Below are positions 45,201-64,000 of a stretch of 64,000 nucleotides of DNA, piece after piece (position 1 is the stretch's first letter; every line of letters begins with the position of its first letter). The stretch is from Actinokineospora baliensis. GTDB lineage: Bacteria > Actinomycetota > Actinomycetes > Mycobacteriales > Pseudonocardiaceae. The notes below the pieces were generated by a model. It ran no database searches, was not told the DNA's origin, and worked only from the letters and a program-made list of their open reading frames with translations. The stretch covers positions 1 to 64,000 of the forward strand of contig NZ_JAFBCK010000001.1 of assembly GCF_016907695.1 (NCBI RefSeq), written 5' to 3'. Both the position numbers and the translations under genes were made by a program.

Positions 45201-48200
45201 GGGCGCCGAGGTCAACCAGTTCGGCGGCCAACGCAGCGGCACCGGGGGCGTCGGGGCCGCGGCGGCTGAGCAGCAGCAGGTGTTCGGCGCCCGCGGTGGC
45301 GAGCATGCGGGCCACGTGGGTGCCGATGGCACCGGTGCCGCCGGTGATCAGGACCGTGCCGGTGGGCGTCCACCGGCGCCGGGAGGTCGGTGGCTGGGCG
45401 CGGTGCAGCCGGGCGGTCCGGATGCCGTCGGCCCGGACCTGGAGTTGGTCTTCGTCACGTTGCCCGAGCGCGCGGACCAGGTGCTCGAGTGCGCCGCGGT
45501 CGGGATCTCCTGGCAGGTCGACGATGCCGCCCCACCAGGGGTACTCGTGCGCCGCGACCCGGCCGAGGCCGACGACCAGGGCTTGCACCGGGTTGGCCGC
45601 CGGGTCGGTGGTCGCGCACCAGAGGGGGATCTGGAGTTTGGTGGCGTGCAGGGCGTGGATGAGGGCGATCGTGTCGGCGAATCCCCGCGGGACGGCCGGG
45701 TGCTCGGGCGTGGGCTCCTCGGCGAGCGCCAGCAGTGACAGGACGCCCGCTGGTCGCAGGGCCACCAACTCGTCGATGGCGTCGATGTCGACCAAGGTCG
45801 CGCCGAGGTGAGCGGCCACGGCGGCTGCCAAGGGGTGCTCGCCCCTGACGACCACAGCCCAGGCGCCGAGGTGTGCTTCGGGCAGCGTGACCGGGCGCCA
45901 CGCGAGTTCGTAGCGCCAGGCGTCGGTGGACACCGCGGGCGACACCGGCGACACGGAGAGGGTGTTGAGCCAGAAGCGGGTGCGGTGGAAGGCATAGGTC
46001 GGCAGGTCGACGCGGGTGCCGCCCCACGGCTGGGCGAGGGCGCGCCAGTCGACGGCGACGCCGTGGACGTGGGCTTCGGCGAGGGCGGTGAGCCAGCGGC
46101 GGGTGTCGCCCTCGTCGCGGCGCAGGGTGGCGAGGGTGGCGGCGGCCAGGCCGGAGTCGGCGACGGTCTCGTCGAGGCCGTAGGTGAGCACCGGGTGCGG
46201 GCTGACCTCGATGAACAGGGAGCGCCCCGAGGCCAGCAGGCCACGGGCGGCCGCCTCGAAGCGGACGGGTTCGCGCAGGTTGGTGAACCAGTAGCCCGCG
46301 TCGAGGGTGGCGGTGTCGATCCGCTGCGCGGTGACCGCCGAGTGGAACGGGATGTCGCCGGTGCGCGGGCTGATCGGGGCGAGGTCGGCGAGCAGCCGGT
46401 CGCGGAGGCGGTCGACGTGGGCGGAGTGGGAGGCGTAGTCGACCGGGACGCGTTTTGCGCGGATCCCGGTGGTGGCGCAGTGTTCGACGAGCTCGTCGAG
46501 GGCGGTGGCGTCGCCGGAGACGACGGTGGAGGTGGGACCGTTGATGGCGGCGACGCTGAGTCCCGGCCACCGGGCGATGAGTTCGGCGGCCGCCGCCGGG
46601 GCGACGGCGAGGGAGACCATGCCGCCGCCGCGCAGCGACTCGGCGATGGCCCGGCTGCGCAGCGCTACGACCCTCGCACCGTCCTCAAGGGACAGTCCGC
46701 CCGCCACGACGGCCGCGGCGATCTCGCCCTGCGAGTGGCCGACGACCGCGGCGGGCACCACCCCGGCCGAGCGCCACAGCGCGGCCAGCGACACCATGAC
46801 CGCCCACAGGACCGGCTGCACCACGTCGACCCGGTCGAGGTCGCCGCCACCGCGCAGCACGTCGAGCAGGGACCAGTCGATGTGCGGGGCGAGGGCGTCG
46901 GCGCACTCGTCGATCCGAGCGGCGAACACCGGCTCGGTGTCCAGCAGCGAGGCGACCATCCCTGGCCACTGCGCGCCTTGACCTGGGAAGACGAACACCA
47001 CGCCGCCTTGGCCGAGGTCGCCGGTGCGGACCACGACGCCCGGCACCTCCCGCCCGGCGGCGAGCCCGTCGAGACCGCGCGCGAAATCCGCGGCCGTGAC
47101 TCCAAGCACGACCGCGCGGTGGTCAAGCGAGGCCCTGGACACGATCAGCGAGTGGGCGATGTCGACCGGTGCGGAGTCGTCGACCTGCGCGCGAAGCCGA
47201 GCGGCCTGACCGCGCAGGGCCTCTGCGGTCTTGCCGGACAGCACCCACGGCAGCACGGCCGGAGCCGCTGGTTCCGGCAGCGGCTCCGGCTGGGACACGT
47301 ACTCCTCGATGATCACGTGCGCGTTGGTGCCACTCACGCCGAAGGAGGAGACCGCCGCGCGCCTGGGCCGCTCTGGGTTGTGCGGCCACGGCTGGGCGTC
47401 GGTGAGCAGCGAAACCGAGCCCGCGGTCCAGTCGACGTGCGTAGTGGGCTCGTCGGCGTGCAGTGTGCGCGGGAGTCGTTCGTGCCGTAGGGCCAAGACC
47501 ATCTTGATCACGCCCGCGACACCCGCGGCGGACTGGGCGTGGCCGATGTTGGACTTCAGCGACCCCAGCCACAGCGGCTGCGCGCGATCTTGGCCGTAGG
47601 TCGCCAGGACCGCTTGGGCTTCGATCGGGTCGCCGAGCGAGGTACCTGTGCCGTGGGCCTCGACCACGTCGACGTCGGCCGGGTTGAGCCGGGCGTTGGC
47701 CAGAGCGGCGCGGATGACGCGCTGCTGGGAGGGGCCGTTGGGCACGGTAAGGCCGCTGGAGGCTCCGTCGGAGTTCACCGCACTACCGCGCAGGACCGCT
47801 AAGACGGGCAGCCCGTCGCGCTCGGCGTCGCTTAGGCGAGCGAGCAGGAGAACGCCTACGCCTTCGGCCCAGCCCGCGCCGTCCGCGGACTCGGAGAACG
47901 ACTTGCACCGCCCGTCCGAGGCGAGTCCTCCGGACATGCCGAAGTCGACGAACGTGTTGGGCGTGACCATCACGGACACGCCGCCTGCCAACGCGAGCGA
48001 GCATTCGCCGTTGCGTAGTGCCTGCGCGGCGAGGTGCATCGCAACAAGGCTGCTGGAGCAGGCGGTGTCGACGCTAAGAGCCGGACCTTCCAGGCCAAGC
48101 GCGTAGGCGACGCGACCAGACACAACGCTGCCCGCGCTACCGGTGCCGAGGAACCCCTCCACGCCGTCCGGGATGTCCAATGGCCGCGCCGCGTACTCGT

Positions 48201-48662
48201 GGTACATGACGCCGGTGAACACACCTGTGCGGCTTCCGCGCAGGGAAAGCGGGTCCACTCCCGCGCGCTCTATGGCCTCCCAGGACGCCTCTAGGACGAG
48301 CCTCTGCTGCGGGTCCATACCCAGCGCTTCGTTCGGGGAGATGCCGAACAACGACGGGTCGAAGTCCGCGACCCCGTCGAGGAAGCCACCTTCACGGGTG
48401 AAGGACACAGTGGACTGCTCGAACGGCGTGAGGTCCCAGCCCCGGTCGACGGGGAACCCCCCGATCGCGTCGACCCCGTCGTCGACCAGGCGCCACAGGG
48501 TCTCCGGGCTGTCCACGCCGCCCGGGTACCGGCAGGCCATCCCGACGATCGCGATGGGTTCCCGCTCGACCTGGCGCAGCCGCTGCCGGGTCTGCGTCAG
48601 GTCGGTGGTGACCCGGCGCAGGTAGTCCCGGAGCTTGGCCTCGGTGGACTCGGCGGAGGTCA

Positions 48663-48663
<1 letters not shown>
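33232..48663 (-). CDS. PKS-C: four-module type I polyketide synthase with terminal thioesterase
   Basis: A 5,143-residue protein; approximate residues given. N-terminal docking helix (1-33). Module 1: KS (active Cys in DTACSSS, about 203), AT with GHSQGE (645) and YASH (745), so methylmalonyl-specific; KR (1110-1300) with Ser/Tyr/Asn present but no LDD motif; ACP (1400) whose usual DSL reads ASA around the serine. Module 2: KS (Cys about 1632), AT with GHSIGE and HAFH, so malonyl; KR of B type (ILDDG); ACP (2735). Module 3: KS (Cys about 2960), no AT, A-type KR (3590; SIAGVWGSGGQ), ACP (3862). Module 4: KS (Cys about 4080), AT with GHSFGE and AFHSH, so malonyl; no KR; ACP (4822). TE (GHSGG, 4993; GNHFTM) releases, probably by macrolactonisation. 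The last extension is left as a beta-ketone. It shares one base with the PKS-B stop (TGATG). Codon use is patchy, with one verified TTA codon (36634-36636). Confidence 0.97.
38632..39000 (-). other. AT-deletion junction in PKS-C module 3
   Basis: The stretch after KS3 should hold a 300-residue acyltransferase. Instead the pre-AT linker (AVLEHRAVVVGDYASG ... LLQGVVRTP) runs within a few residues into the post-AT linker (WLSLARAHVDGVRIDW, then DLPTYAFDRTRYWP). The joint is near 38,765-38,780 (GVVRTP to LESEG). Neither GHSxG nor a YASH/HAFH motif is present. The frame is intact through KR and ACP, so the module is expressed without an AT. Confidence 0.92.
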
Positions 48664-58658
<9,995 letters not shown>

Positions 58659-58899
58659 GCCAGCCCCAGGTCGGTCTCGAACAGCTCGGCGGCGGAGTGC
58701 GGTTGAGCAAGATCACGCCGTGCTGAGCAGCCCCCGAATCGAGGGTAGTGGGGGGCGCGGCCACGGCGGTGGGGTGAACGTCGGGCTGTGGACAACCCGT
58801 GGGGTTGTGGACTGCAGGGCCGCGGACTGCGAGGTTGTGGAGTGCGGGGTTGTGGACTACCCGCCCCGAGCCCGTGCGGGGCGCGGGCGCTGCTGTCGG
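58659..58899 (-). other. Spacer between PKS-A and PKS-B with relic PKS C-terminus
   Basis: Between the PKS-A stop (58900) and PKS-B start (58658) lie 241 bases. The last part, read on the minus strand, encodes [13 protein letters not shown] and a stop that overlaps the PKS-B ATG by ATGA. PKS-A itself ends NDELFDLVEKDLGLT. The spacer therefore ends in a second, orphan PKS C-terminal tail still in the coupling position. The middle carries four 15-base tandem repeats. Confidence 0.75.
58799..58858 (-). repeat. Four 15-base tandem repeats
   Basis: Consecutive units on the plus strand: gtggggttgtggact, gcagggccgcggact, gcgaggttgtggagt, gcggggttgtggact. A related gctgtggacaa precedes them. The minus strand shows tccacaacc in three of the four units. 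Confidence 0.85.
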
Positions 58900-61800
58900 T
58901 CATGTCAACCCCAAGTCCTTCTCGACCAGGTCGAACAGTTCGTCGTTGGTGGCCGAACCGAGCCGGTCCAGCAGGTCGCCCGCGGTGCTGGCCGCGGTGG
59001 CGCGTTGGGCGGCCAGCAGGGATTCCAGGCGCATGACGACCCGGACCCGGGCGATGTCGTCGTCGGGGCGGGTGGTCAGGGCCAGTTCCAGGCGGTCGAG
59101 TTCGGCCATGGAGGGGAGGTCGTCCTCGGGGGTGTCCGGCAGGACCAGGGTGCGCAGGTGGGTGGCGAGCACGGTCGGGTTGGGTTGGTCGAAGACGAGG
59201 GTGGCGGGCAGCGCCAGGCCGGTGTCGGCGGCCAGGCGGTTGCGCAGTTCGACGGCGGTGAGGGAGTCGAAGCCGACCTCGCGGAAGGCCCTGTCCGGTT
59301 CGATCGCGTCCGCCCCGGTGTGGCCGAGGACCACGGCGGCGTGGGCGCGCACCAGGTCGAGCAGGGCGCGCGAGCGCTCCACTTCGGACAGTCCGGCCAT
59401 TCGGGACCGGAAGTCGGCCGCGGCCTCGGCCGGCACGACCGCGGTGGCGACGGGTTGGGCGGCTTCGGGGAGTTCGGCCAGCAGGGGACTCGGCCGCAGG
59501 GAGGTGAACGCGGGCACGAACCGCGCCCAGTCGACCTCGGCGGCGGCGACGAAGGTGTCGCCGTGGTCGAGCGCCTGGCGCAGGGCGACCATGGCCGGGC
59601 CGGGGGTGATCAGCGGCACCCCCCGGCGCAGCATGGGTTCGACGGCGGTCAGCGCGACCATGCCGCCGCCGTCCCACGGCCCCCACGCCACCGACAGCAC
59701 CGGCACGCCCTCGCTGCGCCGGTGCTCGGCGAGCGCGTCGAGGTAGGCGTTGCCCGCGGCGTACCCGCCGTGCCTGCCCACCCCCCACACGCCCGCGATC
59801 GAGGAGAAGTAGACCACCGCGTCGAGCTGTGCGGGGTCGATGAGCTCGTCGAGGTGGCGCGCTCCCGCCACCTTCGCGGTGATCAGGTACGCCAGGTCGT
59901 CGACGCTGGTGTACTCCAGCGGCGCCAACGTCCCCATGCCCGCCGTGTGCATGACCGCCGTGACCGGACTGTCCAGTTCAGACAGCATGCGCGCCACGTC
60001 CGCGCGGTCCGCCAGGTCGCAGGAGACGACGTCGACCCGTGCACCCGACGCCGACAGTTCAGCGACCAGTTCACGCGCACCCGGCGCGGCTGGGCCGCGG
60101 CGGCTGGTCAACACCAGGTGCTCGGCGCCGTTGGCCGCCAACCACCGCGACACGTGCCCACCGATCGCCCCGGTACCACCGGTGACCAGCACGGTCCCGC
60201 CCGGCCGCCACGACCGCATCGGCGCGGCCGAACCCGTCGCCGCGCGCACCAAGCGCCGGGCGAACGTCCCCGAAGCCCGGATCGCCAGCTGGTCCTCGTC
60301 ATCCGCCCGGCTCAGGACCCCGACCAGCCTTGACGCCGCCCGGTCGTCGAAGCCCACAGGCACATCGACAAGACCGCCCCACTGCCGGGGGTGCTCCAAG
60401 CCCGCGACCCGCCCGAGCCCCCACACCTGGGCCTGCACCGGCCGAGCGGGCACCTCGCCCGTCGTCCCGACCGCGCCCTGCGTCACACACCACAGTGGAG
60501 CGATGTCGGTCTCGACCACCGCGTGCAGCAACGACAACGTCGCCGTCAACCCGACCGGCAAGGCGGTGTGCACTGGGTGCGGGGTCTCGTCGAGGGCCAG
60601 CAGCGACAGCACCCCGTCAACCTCGCGACCGAGCAGCTGGGCGACGAACGACTCCTCGGTCGGGTCGACCACCAGGACCTCGGCGCCCGCCATCGCCTTC
60701 ACGACCGGTGAGTCCGCCACGGCCTGGGTGACCACGACCAGCCACCGACCGGTCAGCACCGGGTCGCGCACCTCATCGACCGCCGACCAACGGATCCGGT
60801 ACCGCCAAGCGTCCACAGCGGACTCTTCGCTCACCTGTCGGTGCCAGCTCGCCAACGCGGGAAGCAATGGCTCCACCGCAGTCTCCGGAACCCGCAGCGC
60901 CGACGAGACCACGGCGCTGTCCTGCCGGTCCACCGCGGCCCAGAACCGGGCCTCACCCGGGTTGCTGACCACAGCGGGCGCCTCGGGTCGCGCCTTCGGC
61001 CAGAACCGCTGGCGCTGGAAGGCATAGGTGGGCAGGTCGACGAACCGGCCGTCGAGCCGCCAGTCGACCGCTGCTCCGCGGGTGTGGGCCTCCGCGAGCG
61101 CGGTCAGCCATCGCGCACGACCGCCGTCGTCGCGGCGGAGCGTCCCGATGGCGGTCGCGTCTTGGATGGCGGCCGTGAGCACCGGGTGCGGACTGGACTC
61201 GATCAGCAGGGTGTGGCCGTCGCGCAAGAGAGCCGTGGTCGCGGCTTCGAAGCGAACCGTCTCGCGCAGGTTCGTGAACCAGTACTCGGCGTCCAGCTTG
61301 GTGGTGTCCACGACATCGCCGGTCACGGCTGAATAGAACGGGATCGCGCACCGGCGCGGCGTGATCTCCGCAAGTGCCCCGAGGATCCGCGCACGCAGGC
61401 GGTCGACCTGCGCCGAGTGGGAGGCGTAGTCGACGGGTACGCGGCGAGCCCGGACGTTGTCCCCGGTCAACGCGACCAGCAGCTCGTCGAGCGCGCCCGG
61501 CTCACCCGACACGACCGTCGCTTCAGGACCGTTCACGGCCGCTACCGAGATCCGCTCGCCCCACCCCTCGATCCGCTCGCAGACGGAGCCCTCGGACAGC
61601 GGGATCGACACCATGCCGCCCAACCCGGCCAGTTCGGTGATGGCCTGGCTGCGCAGCGCGACGACAGCGGCCGCATCGGCCAGGCTCAGCGCACCGGCCA
61701 CGGCGGCCGCCGCGATCTCGCCCTGGCTGTGCCCCACCACTGCCGCAGGCGCGACCCCGTGGGCCTGCCACAACGCGGCGAGCGACACCATGACCGCCCA

Positions 61801-64000
61801 CAGCAGCGGCTGCACCACGTCAACGCGGGCCAACGCGTCTTCGTCGGCGAGCGCTTCGGTCGGCACGAAGTCAATGTGCGGGGCCAAAGCGTGAGCGCAC
61901 TCGGCGAACCGGTCGGCGAACACCGGTTCGGTCAGCAGGTCCAGTGCCATCCCGGCCCACTGCGAACCCTGACCGGGGAAGACGAACGCGACCTTGGCCG
62001 TTCCCGCTTTGCCCGCCGTGACCGCCGGGTGCGGTGTCGCGTCCACGAGCGCCGACAAACCTTCGCGCAGCGAGTCGGTGGAGTCGGCGACCACCACGGC
62101 CCGGTGCTCGAAGGTGCTGCGCCTGCTCAGGGTGTGCGCGACGTCGGGTAGCGCGTCGGTCAGGTTCGCCCGCAGAGCCTCGGCTTGCGCGCGCAGGGCC
62201 TGCTCCGAGCGAGCCGACACGACGAAGGGCAAGGGCCGTCCGGCCGCTGAGGTGGTCTGCTCGGCGGGATCACCCGGGACATGCACTGCCTCCTCGACCA
62301 CGAGGTGCGCGTTCGTTCCGCTGGCGCCGAAGGACGACACCCCGGCCCGGCGCGGCCGCCCGGTGGCAGGCCACGGCGTGGTGTCGGTGAGCAGGTCAAC
62401 GGCTCCAGCCGTCCAGTCGACCTGGGTGGTGGGGGCGTCGATGTGCAGTGTCTTGGGCAGGATCCCGTGCCGCAGCGCCATGACCATCTTGATCACGCCT
62501 GCGGCACCGGAGGCGGCCTGGGTGTGTCCGAGGTTGGACTTCACCGCGCCCAGCAGCAGCGGGCGCTCGCGGTCGCGCCCGTAGGTGGCCAGCAACGCTT
62601 GGGCCTCGATCGGGTCGCCGAGCGTCGTACCGGTCCCGTGCGCCTCGACCGCGTCCACATCGGATAGTGAGAGGCCGGCCGCGGCGACGGCTTCCCGGAT
62701 GACCCGCTGCTGCGACGGCCCGTTCGGCGCGGTCAAGCCGTTGGACGCGCCATCGGAGTTGACCGCGCTGCCCCGCACCACGGCCAAGACCTGGTGCCCG
62801 TTGCGCTGGGCGTCCGAGAGCCGCTCGACCAGCAGCAACGCCGCGCCCTCACCCCAGCCGGTCCCGTCGGCGGCGTCGGCGAACGCCTTGCACCGACCGT
62901 CCTGGGCGAGCCCGCTCAACCGGCTGAACTCGACGAACGGGCCCGGCGTGGACATCACCGACACGCCACCGGCCAGCGCCAGGTCGCACTCGCCCGACCG
63001 CAGCGACCGCGCGGCCAGGTGCAGCGCCACCAGCGACGACGAGCACGCCGTGTCGACCGTCAGCGCGGGCCCTTCGAACCCGAGGGTGTAGGCGACCCGG
63101 CCGGACAGGATGCTGGCGGTCGCGCCCGCGAGCAGGTGCCCCTCGACGTCCTCTTCCGCGCTGAGCAACAGGTAGCTGTAGTCCTGGCCGTTGCTGCCCG
63201 CGAACACGCCGGTCCGGCTGCCCCGCAAGTCGTGCGGGTCGATACCGGCTCGTTCCACCGCCTCCCAGGCGGTCTCGAGCAACAGCCGCTGCTGCGGGTC
63301 CATCGCGATGGCTTCGCGCGGGGAGATCCCGAAGAACGCGGGGTCGAAGTCGGCGGCCTCGTGCAGGAACCCACCCGCCTGGACGTAGGACGTGCCGCCG
63401 TCCGCGTCCTCGGCGAACAGCTCCGCCAGGTCCCACCCCCGGTCGGTGGGGAACGCGGAGATCGCCTCGTCGCCCGCCAGCAGAAGCCGCCACAGGTCTT
63501 CCGGCGACGCGATGCCGCCGGGGAACCGGCAGGCCATGCCGATGATCGCGATCGGCTCGTCGGTGGCGATCCGCGCGGTGGTCTCGACCTCGCGGGTGGT
63601 GCCGGTCAACTCAGCGGCCAGGTATTCGGCCAGGGACGCGGGTTTGGGGTAGTCGAACACCAGGCCCGCGGTGAGTGCGAGACCGGTCGCGGTGGCGAGC
63701 CGGTCGCGGACCTCGACCGCGGTCAGTGAGTCGACACCCAAGTCCTTGAACGGCAACTGCGCGCCGATGTCTTCCGGGCCCCGGTACCCCAGGACCGCGG
63801 CGACCTCGGCGCGGACCAGGTCGAGCAGGACGCCGGTGCGGTCGCCCTCCGGCAGGTCGGCGAGCCGGGTCCGCCACTGGGCGCGCAGGTCACCGGCGTC
63901 GACCGGGGTGGTGTCGGCGGCCTCGGGGAGGTCGGCGAGCAGTCGGCTGGGGCGGGTGCTGGTGAACGCGGGCGCGAAGGTGGTCCAGTCGACGTCGGCG
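58900..64000 (-). CDS. PKS-A: type I polyketide synthase, last module and preceding ACP (5' end off the window)
   Basis: The frame is open to the right edge; a TTG near 63756 is not the start, because the frame upstream continues with KR-end and pre-ACP sequence (ADVDWTTFAPAF, RSRLLADLPEA-like, AAVLGYRG). Order by position: end of a KR; ACP (Ser in GVDSL near 63,730); KS (Cys in DTACSSS near 63,050); AT with GHSQGE (61,730) and YASH (61,425), so methylmalonyl; KR (60,165 to 59,450) with GGTGAIG, SSIAGVWG and no LDD, so A type, Tyr and Asn in GGYAAGNAY; ACP (GFDSL, 59,265); C-terminal docking region to the stop at 58,900 (ends EKDLGLT). The complete module adds a methyl-branched beta-hydroxy unit. 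It is upstream of PKS-B in the assembly order. Confidence 0.95.
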   Translation of the reverse strand, partial: ADVDWTTFAPAFTSTRPSRLLADLPEAADTTPVDAGDLRAQWRTRLADLPEGDRTGVLLDLVRAEVAAVLGYRGPEDIGAQLPFKDLGVDSLTAVEVRDRLATATGLALTAGLVFDYPKPASLAEYLAAELTGTTREVETTARIATDEPIAIIGMACRFPGGIASPEDLWRLLLAGDEAISAFPTDRGWDLAELFAEDADGGTSYVQAGGFLHEAADFDPAFFGISPREAIAMDPQQRLLLETAWEAVERAGIDPHDLRGSRTGVFAGSNGQDYSYLLLSAEEDVEGHLLAGATASILSGRVAYTLGFEGPALTVDTACSSSLVALHLAARSLRSGECDLALAGGVSVMSTPGPFVEFSRLSGLAQDGRCKAFADAADGTGWGEGAALLLVERLSDAQRNGHQVLAVVRGSAVNSDGASNGLTAPNGPSQQRVIREAVAAAGLSLSDVDAVEAHGTGTTLGDPIEAQALLATYGRDRERPLLLGAVKSNLGHTQAASGAAGVIKMVMALRHGILPKTLHIDAPTTQVDWTAGAVDLLTDTTPWPATGRPRRAGVSSFGASGTNAHLVVEEAVHVPGDPAEQTTSAAGRPLPFVVSARSEQALRAQAEALRANLTDALPDVAHTLSRRSTFEHRAVVVADSTDSLREGLSALVDATPHPAVTAGKAGTAKVAFVFPGQGSQWAGMALDLLTEPVFADRFAECAHALAPHIDFVPTEALADEDALARVDVVQPLLWAVMVSLAALWQAHGVAPAAVVGHSQGEIAAAAVAGALSLADAAAVVALRSQAITELAGLGGMVSIPLSEGSVCERIEGWGERISVAAVNGPEATVVSGEPGALDELLVALTGDNVRARRVPVDYASHSAQVDRLRARILGALAEITPRRCAIPFYSAVTGDVVDTTKLDAEYWFTNLRETVRFEAATTALLRDGHTLLIESSPHPVLTAAIQDATAIGTLRRDDGGRARWLTALAEAHTRGAAVDWRLDGRFVDLPTYAFQRQRFWPKARPEAPAVVSNPGEARFWAAVDRQDSAVVSSALRVPETAVEPLLPALASWHRQVSEESAVDAWRYRIRWSAVDEVRDPVLTGRWLVVVTQAVADSPVVKAMAGAEVLVVDPTEESFVAQLLGREVDGVLSLLALDETPHPVHTALPVGLTATLSLLHAVVETDIAPLWCVTQGAVGTTGEVPARPVQAQVWGLGRVAGLEHPRQWGGLVDVPVGFDDRAASRLVGVLSRADDEDQLAIRASGTFARRLVRAATGSAAPMRSWRPGGTVLVTGGTGAIGGHVSRWLAANGAEHLVLTSRRGPAAPGARELVAELSASGARVDVVSCDLADRADVARMLSELDSPVTAVMHTAGMGTLAPLEYTSVDDLAYLITAKVAGARHLDELIDPAQLDAVVYFSSIAGVWGVGRHGGYAAGNAYLDALAEHRRSEGVPVLSVAWGPWDGGGMVALTAVEPMLRRGVPLITPGPAMVALRQALDHGDTFVAAAEVDWARFVPAFTSLRPSPLLAELPEAAQPVATAVVPAEAAADFRSRMAGLSEVERSRALLDLVRAHAAVVLGHTGADAIEPDRAFREVGFDSLTAVELRNRLAADTGLALPATLVFDQPNPTVLATHLRTLVLPDTPEDDLPSMAELDRLELALTTRPDDDIARVRVVMRLESLLAAQRATAASTAGDLLDRLGSATNDELFDLVEKDLGLT

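Noticed and set aside
58781..58860. TTGTCCACA-like sequences near the 15-base repeats as a DnaA or parS array
   Set aside because: They occur between PKS genes and vary unit to unit; a slippage repeat is a simpler reading, and there are no replication or partition genes nearby.
63700..63756. TTG at 63756 as the start of PKS-A
   Set aside because: The frame continues upstream to the window edge with normal KR-end and ACP sequence, so the TTG is an internal leucine.

Overview
The window comes from a high-GC, mycelial actinomycete, most likely of the Pseudonocardiaceae type. The signs are strongly GC-biased codons, GTG starts, an Lsr2 nucleoid protein, TTA (bldA-type) codons, several P450s and very large modular type I polyketide synthases. 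No species call is possible from sequence alone. Positions and counts were read by eye.

Left part (1-23,934): a patchwork of small units. In order these are: an exported class V aminotransferase-like enzyme (cut by the left edge); an ECF sigma factor overlapping a DNA alkyltransferase with a C-terminal Ada-type zinc site; an unknown gene overlapping alkB; a 29-residue hydrophobic peptide; a TetR regulator divergent from a P450, with a perfect palindrome between them; an NlpC/P60-like secreted protein; a small protein ending in a RHIM-like (BASS-type) amyloid signalling motif; Lsr2; a fused alpha-beta glycyl-tRNA synthetase; a hotdog thioesterase and a SnoaL-like protein; a second P450; a lipoprotein; a seven-bladed WD40 protein fused to a KAP P-loop NTPase, convergent with a membrane-anchored PstS-like protein; a DinB-fold protein; a CopC-like protein; and a third P450.

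Right part (24,238 to beyond 64,000, all minus strand): one glycosylated polyketide (macrolide-type) gene cluster, read from the right edge towards 24,238 and closed by a strong hairpin terminator at 24,148-24,204. Three PKS genes carry seven complete modules plus the tail of an eighth. PKS-A (partial) ends with a KS-AT-KR-ACP module. PKS-B has two KS-AT-DH-KR-ACP modules. PKS-C has four modules and a terminal thioesterase; its third module has no AT domain and its fourth has no reductive domain. Behind PKS-C come an ABC exporter pair, a 3,5-epimerase, a 4-ketoreductase, two glycosyltransferases, an N-methyltransferase, an NDP-hexose 2,3-dehydratase and a 3-aminotransferase. Together the sugar genes fit assembly of a 2,3,6-trideoxy-3-(dimethylamino)-L-hexose (rhodosamine/megosamine type) from NDP-4-keto-6-deoxyglucose, whose own early enzymes are not in the window.

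Most notable: the AT-less module inside an otherwise cis-AT assembly line; a relic PKS C-terminus and four 15-base tandem repeats between PKS-A and PKS-B; patchy codon use with a clustered TAAGAG hexamer; the RHIM/BASS-like protein; the WD40-KAP NTPase; and the unannotated 29-residue peptide.
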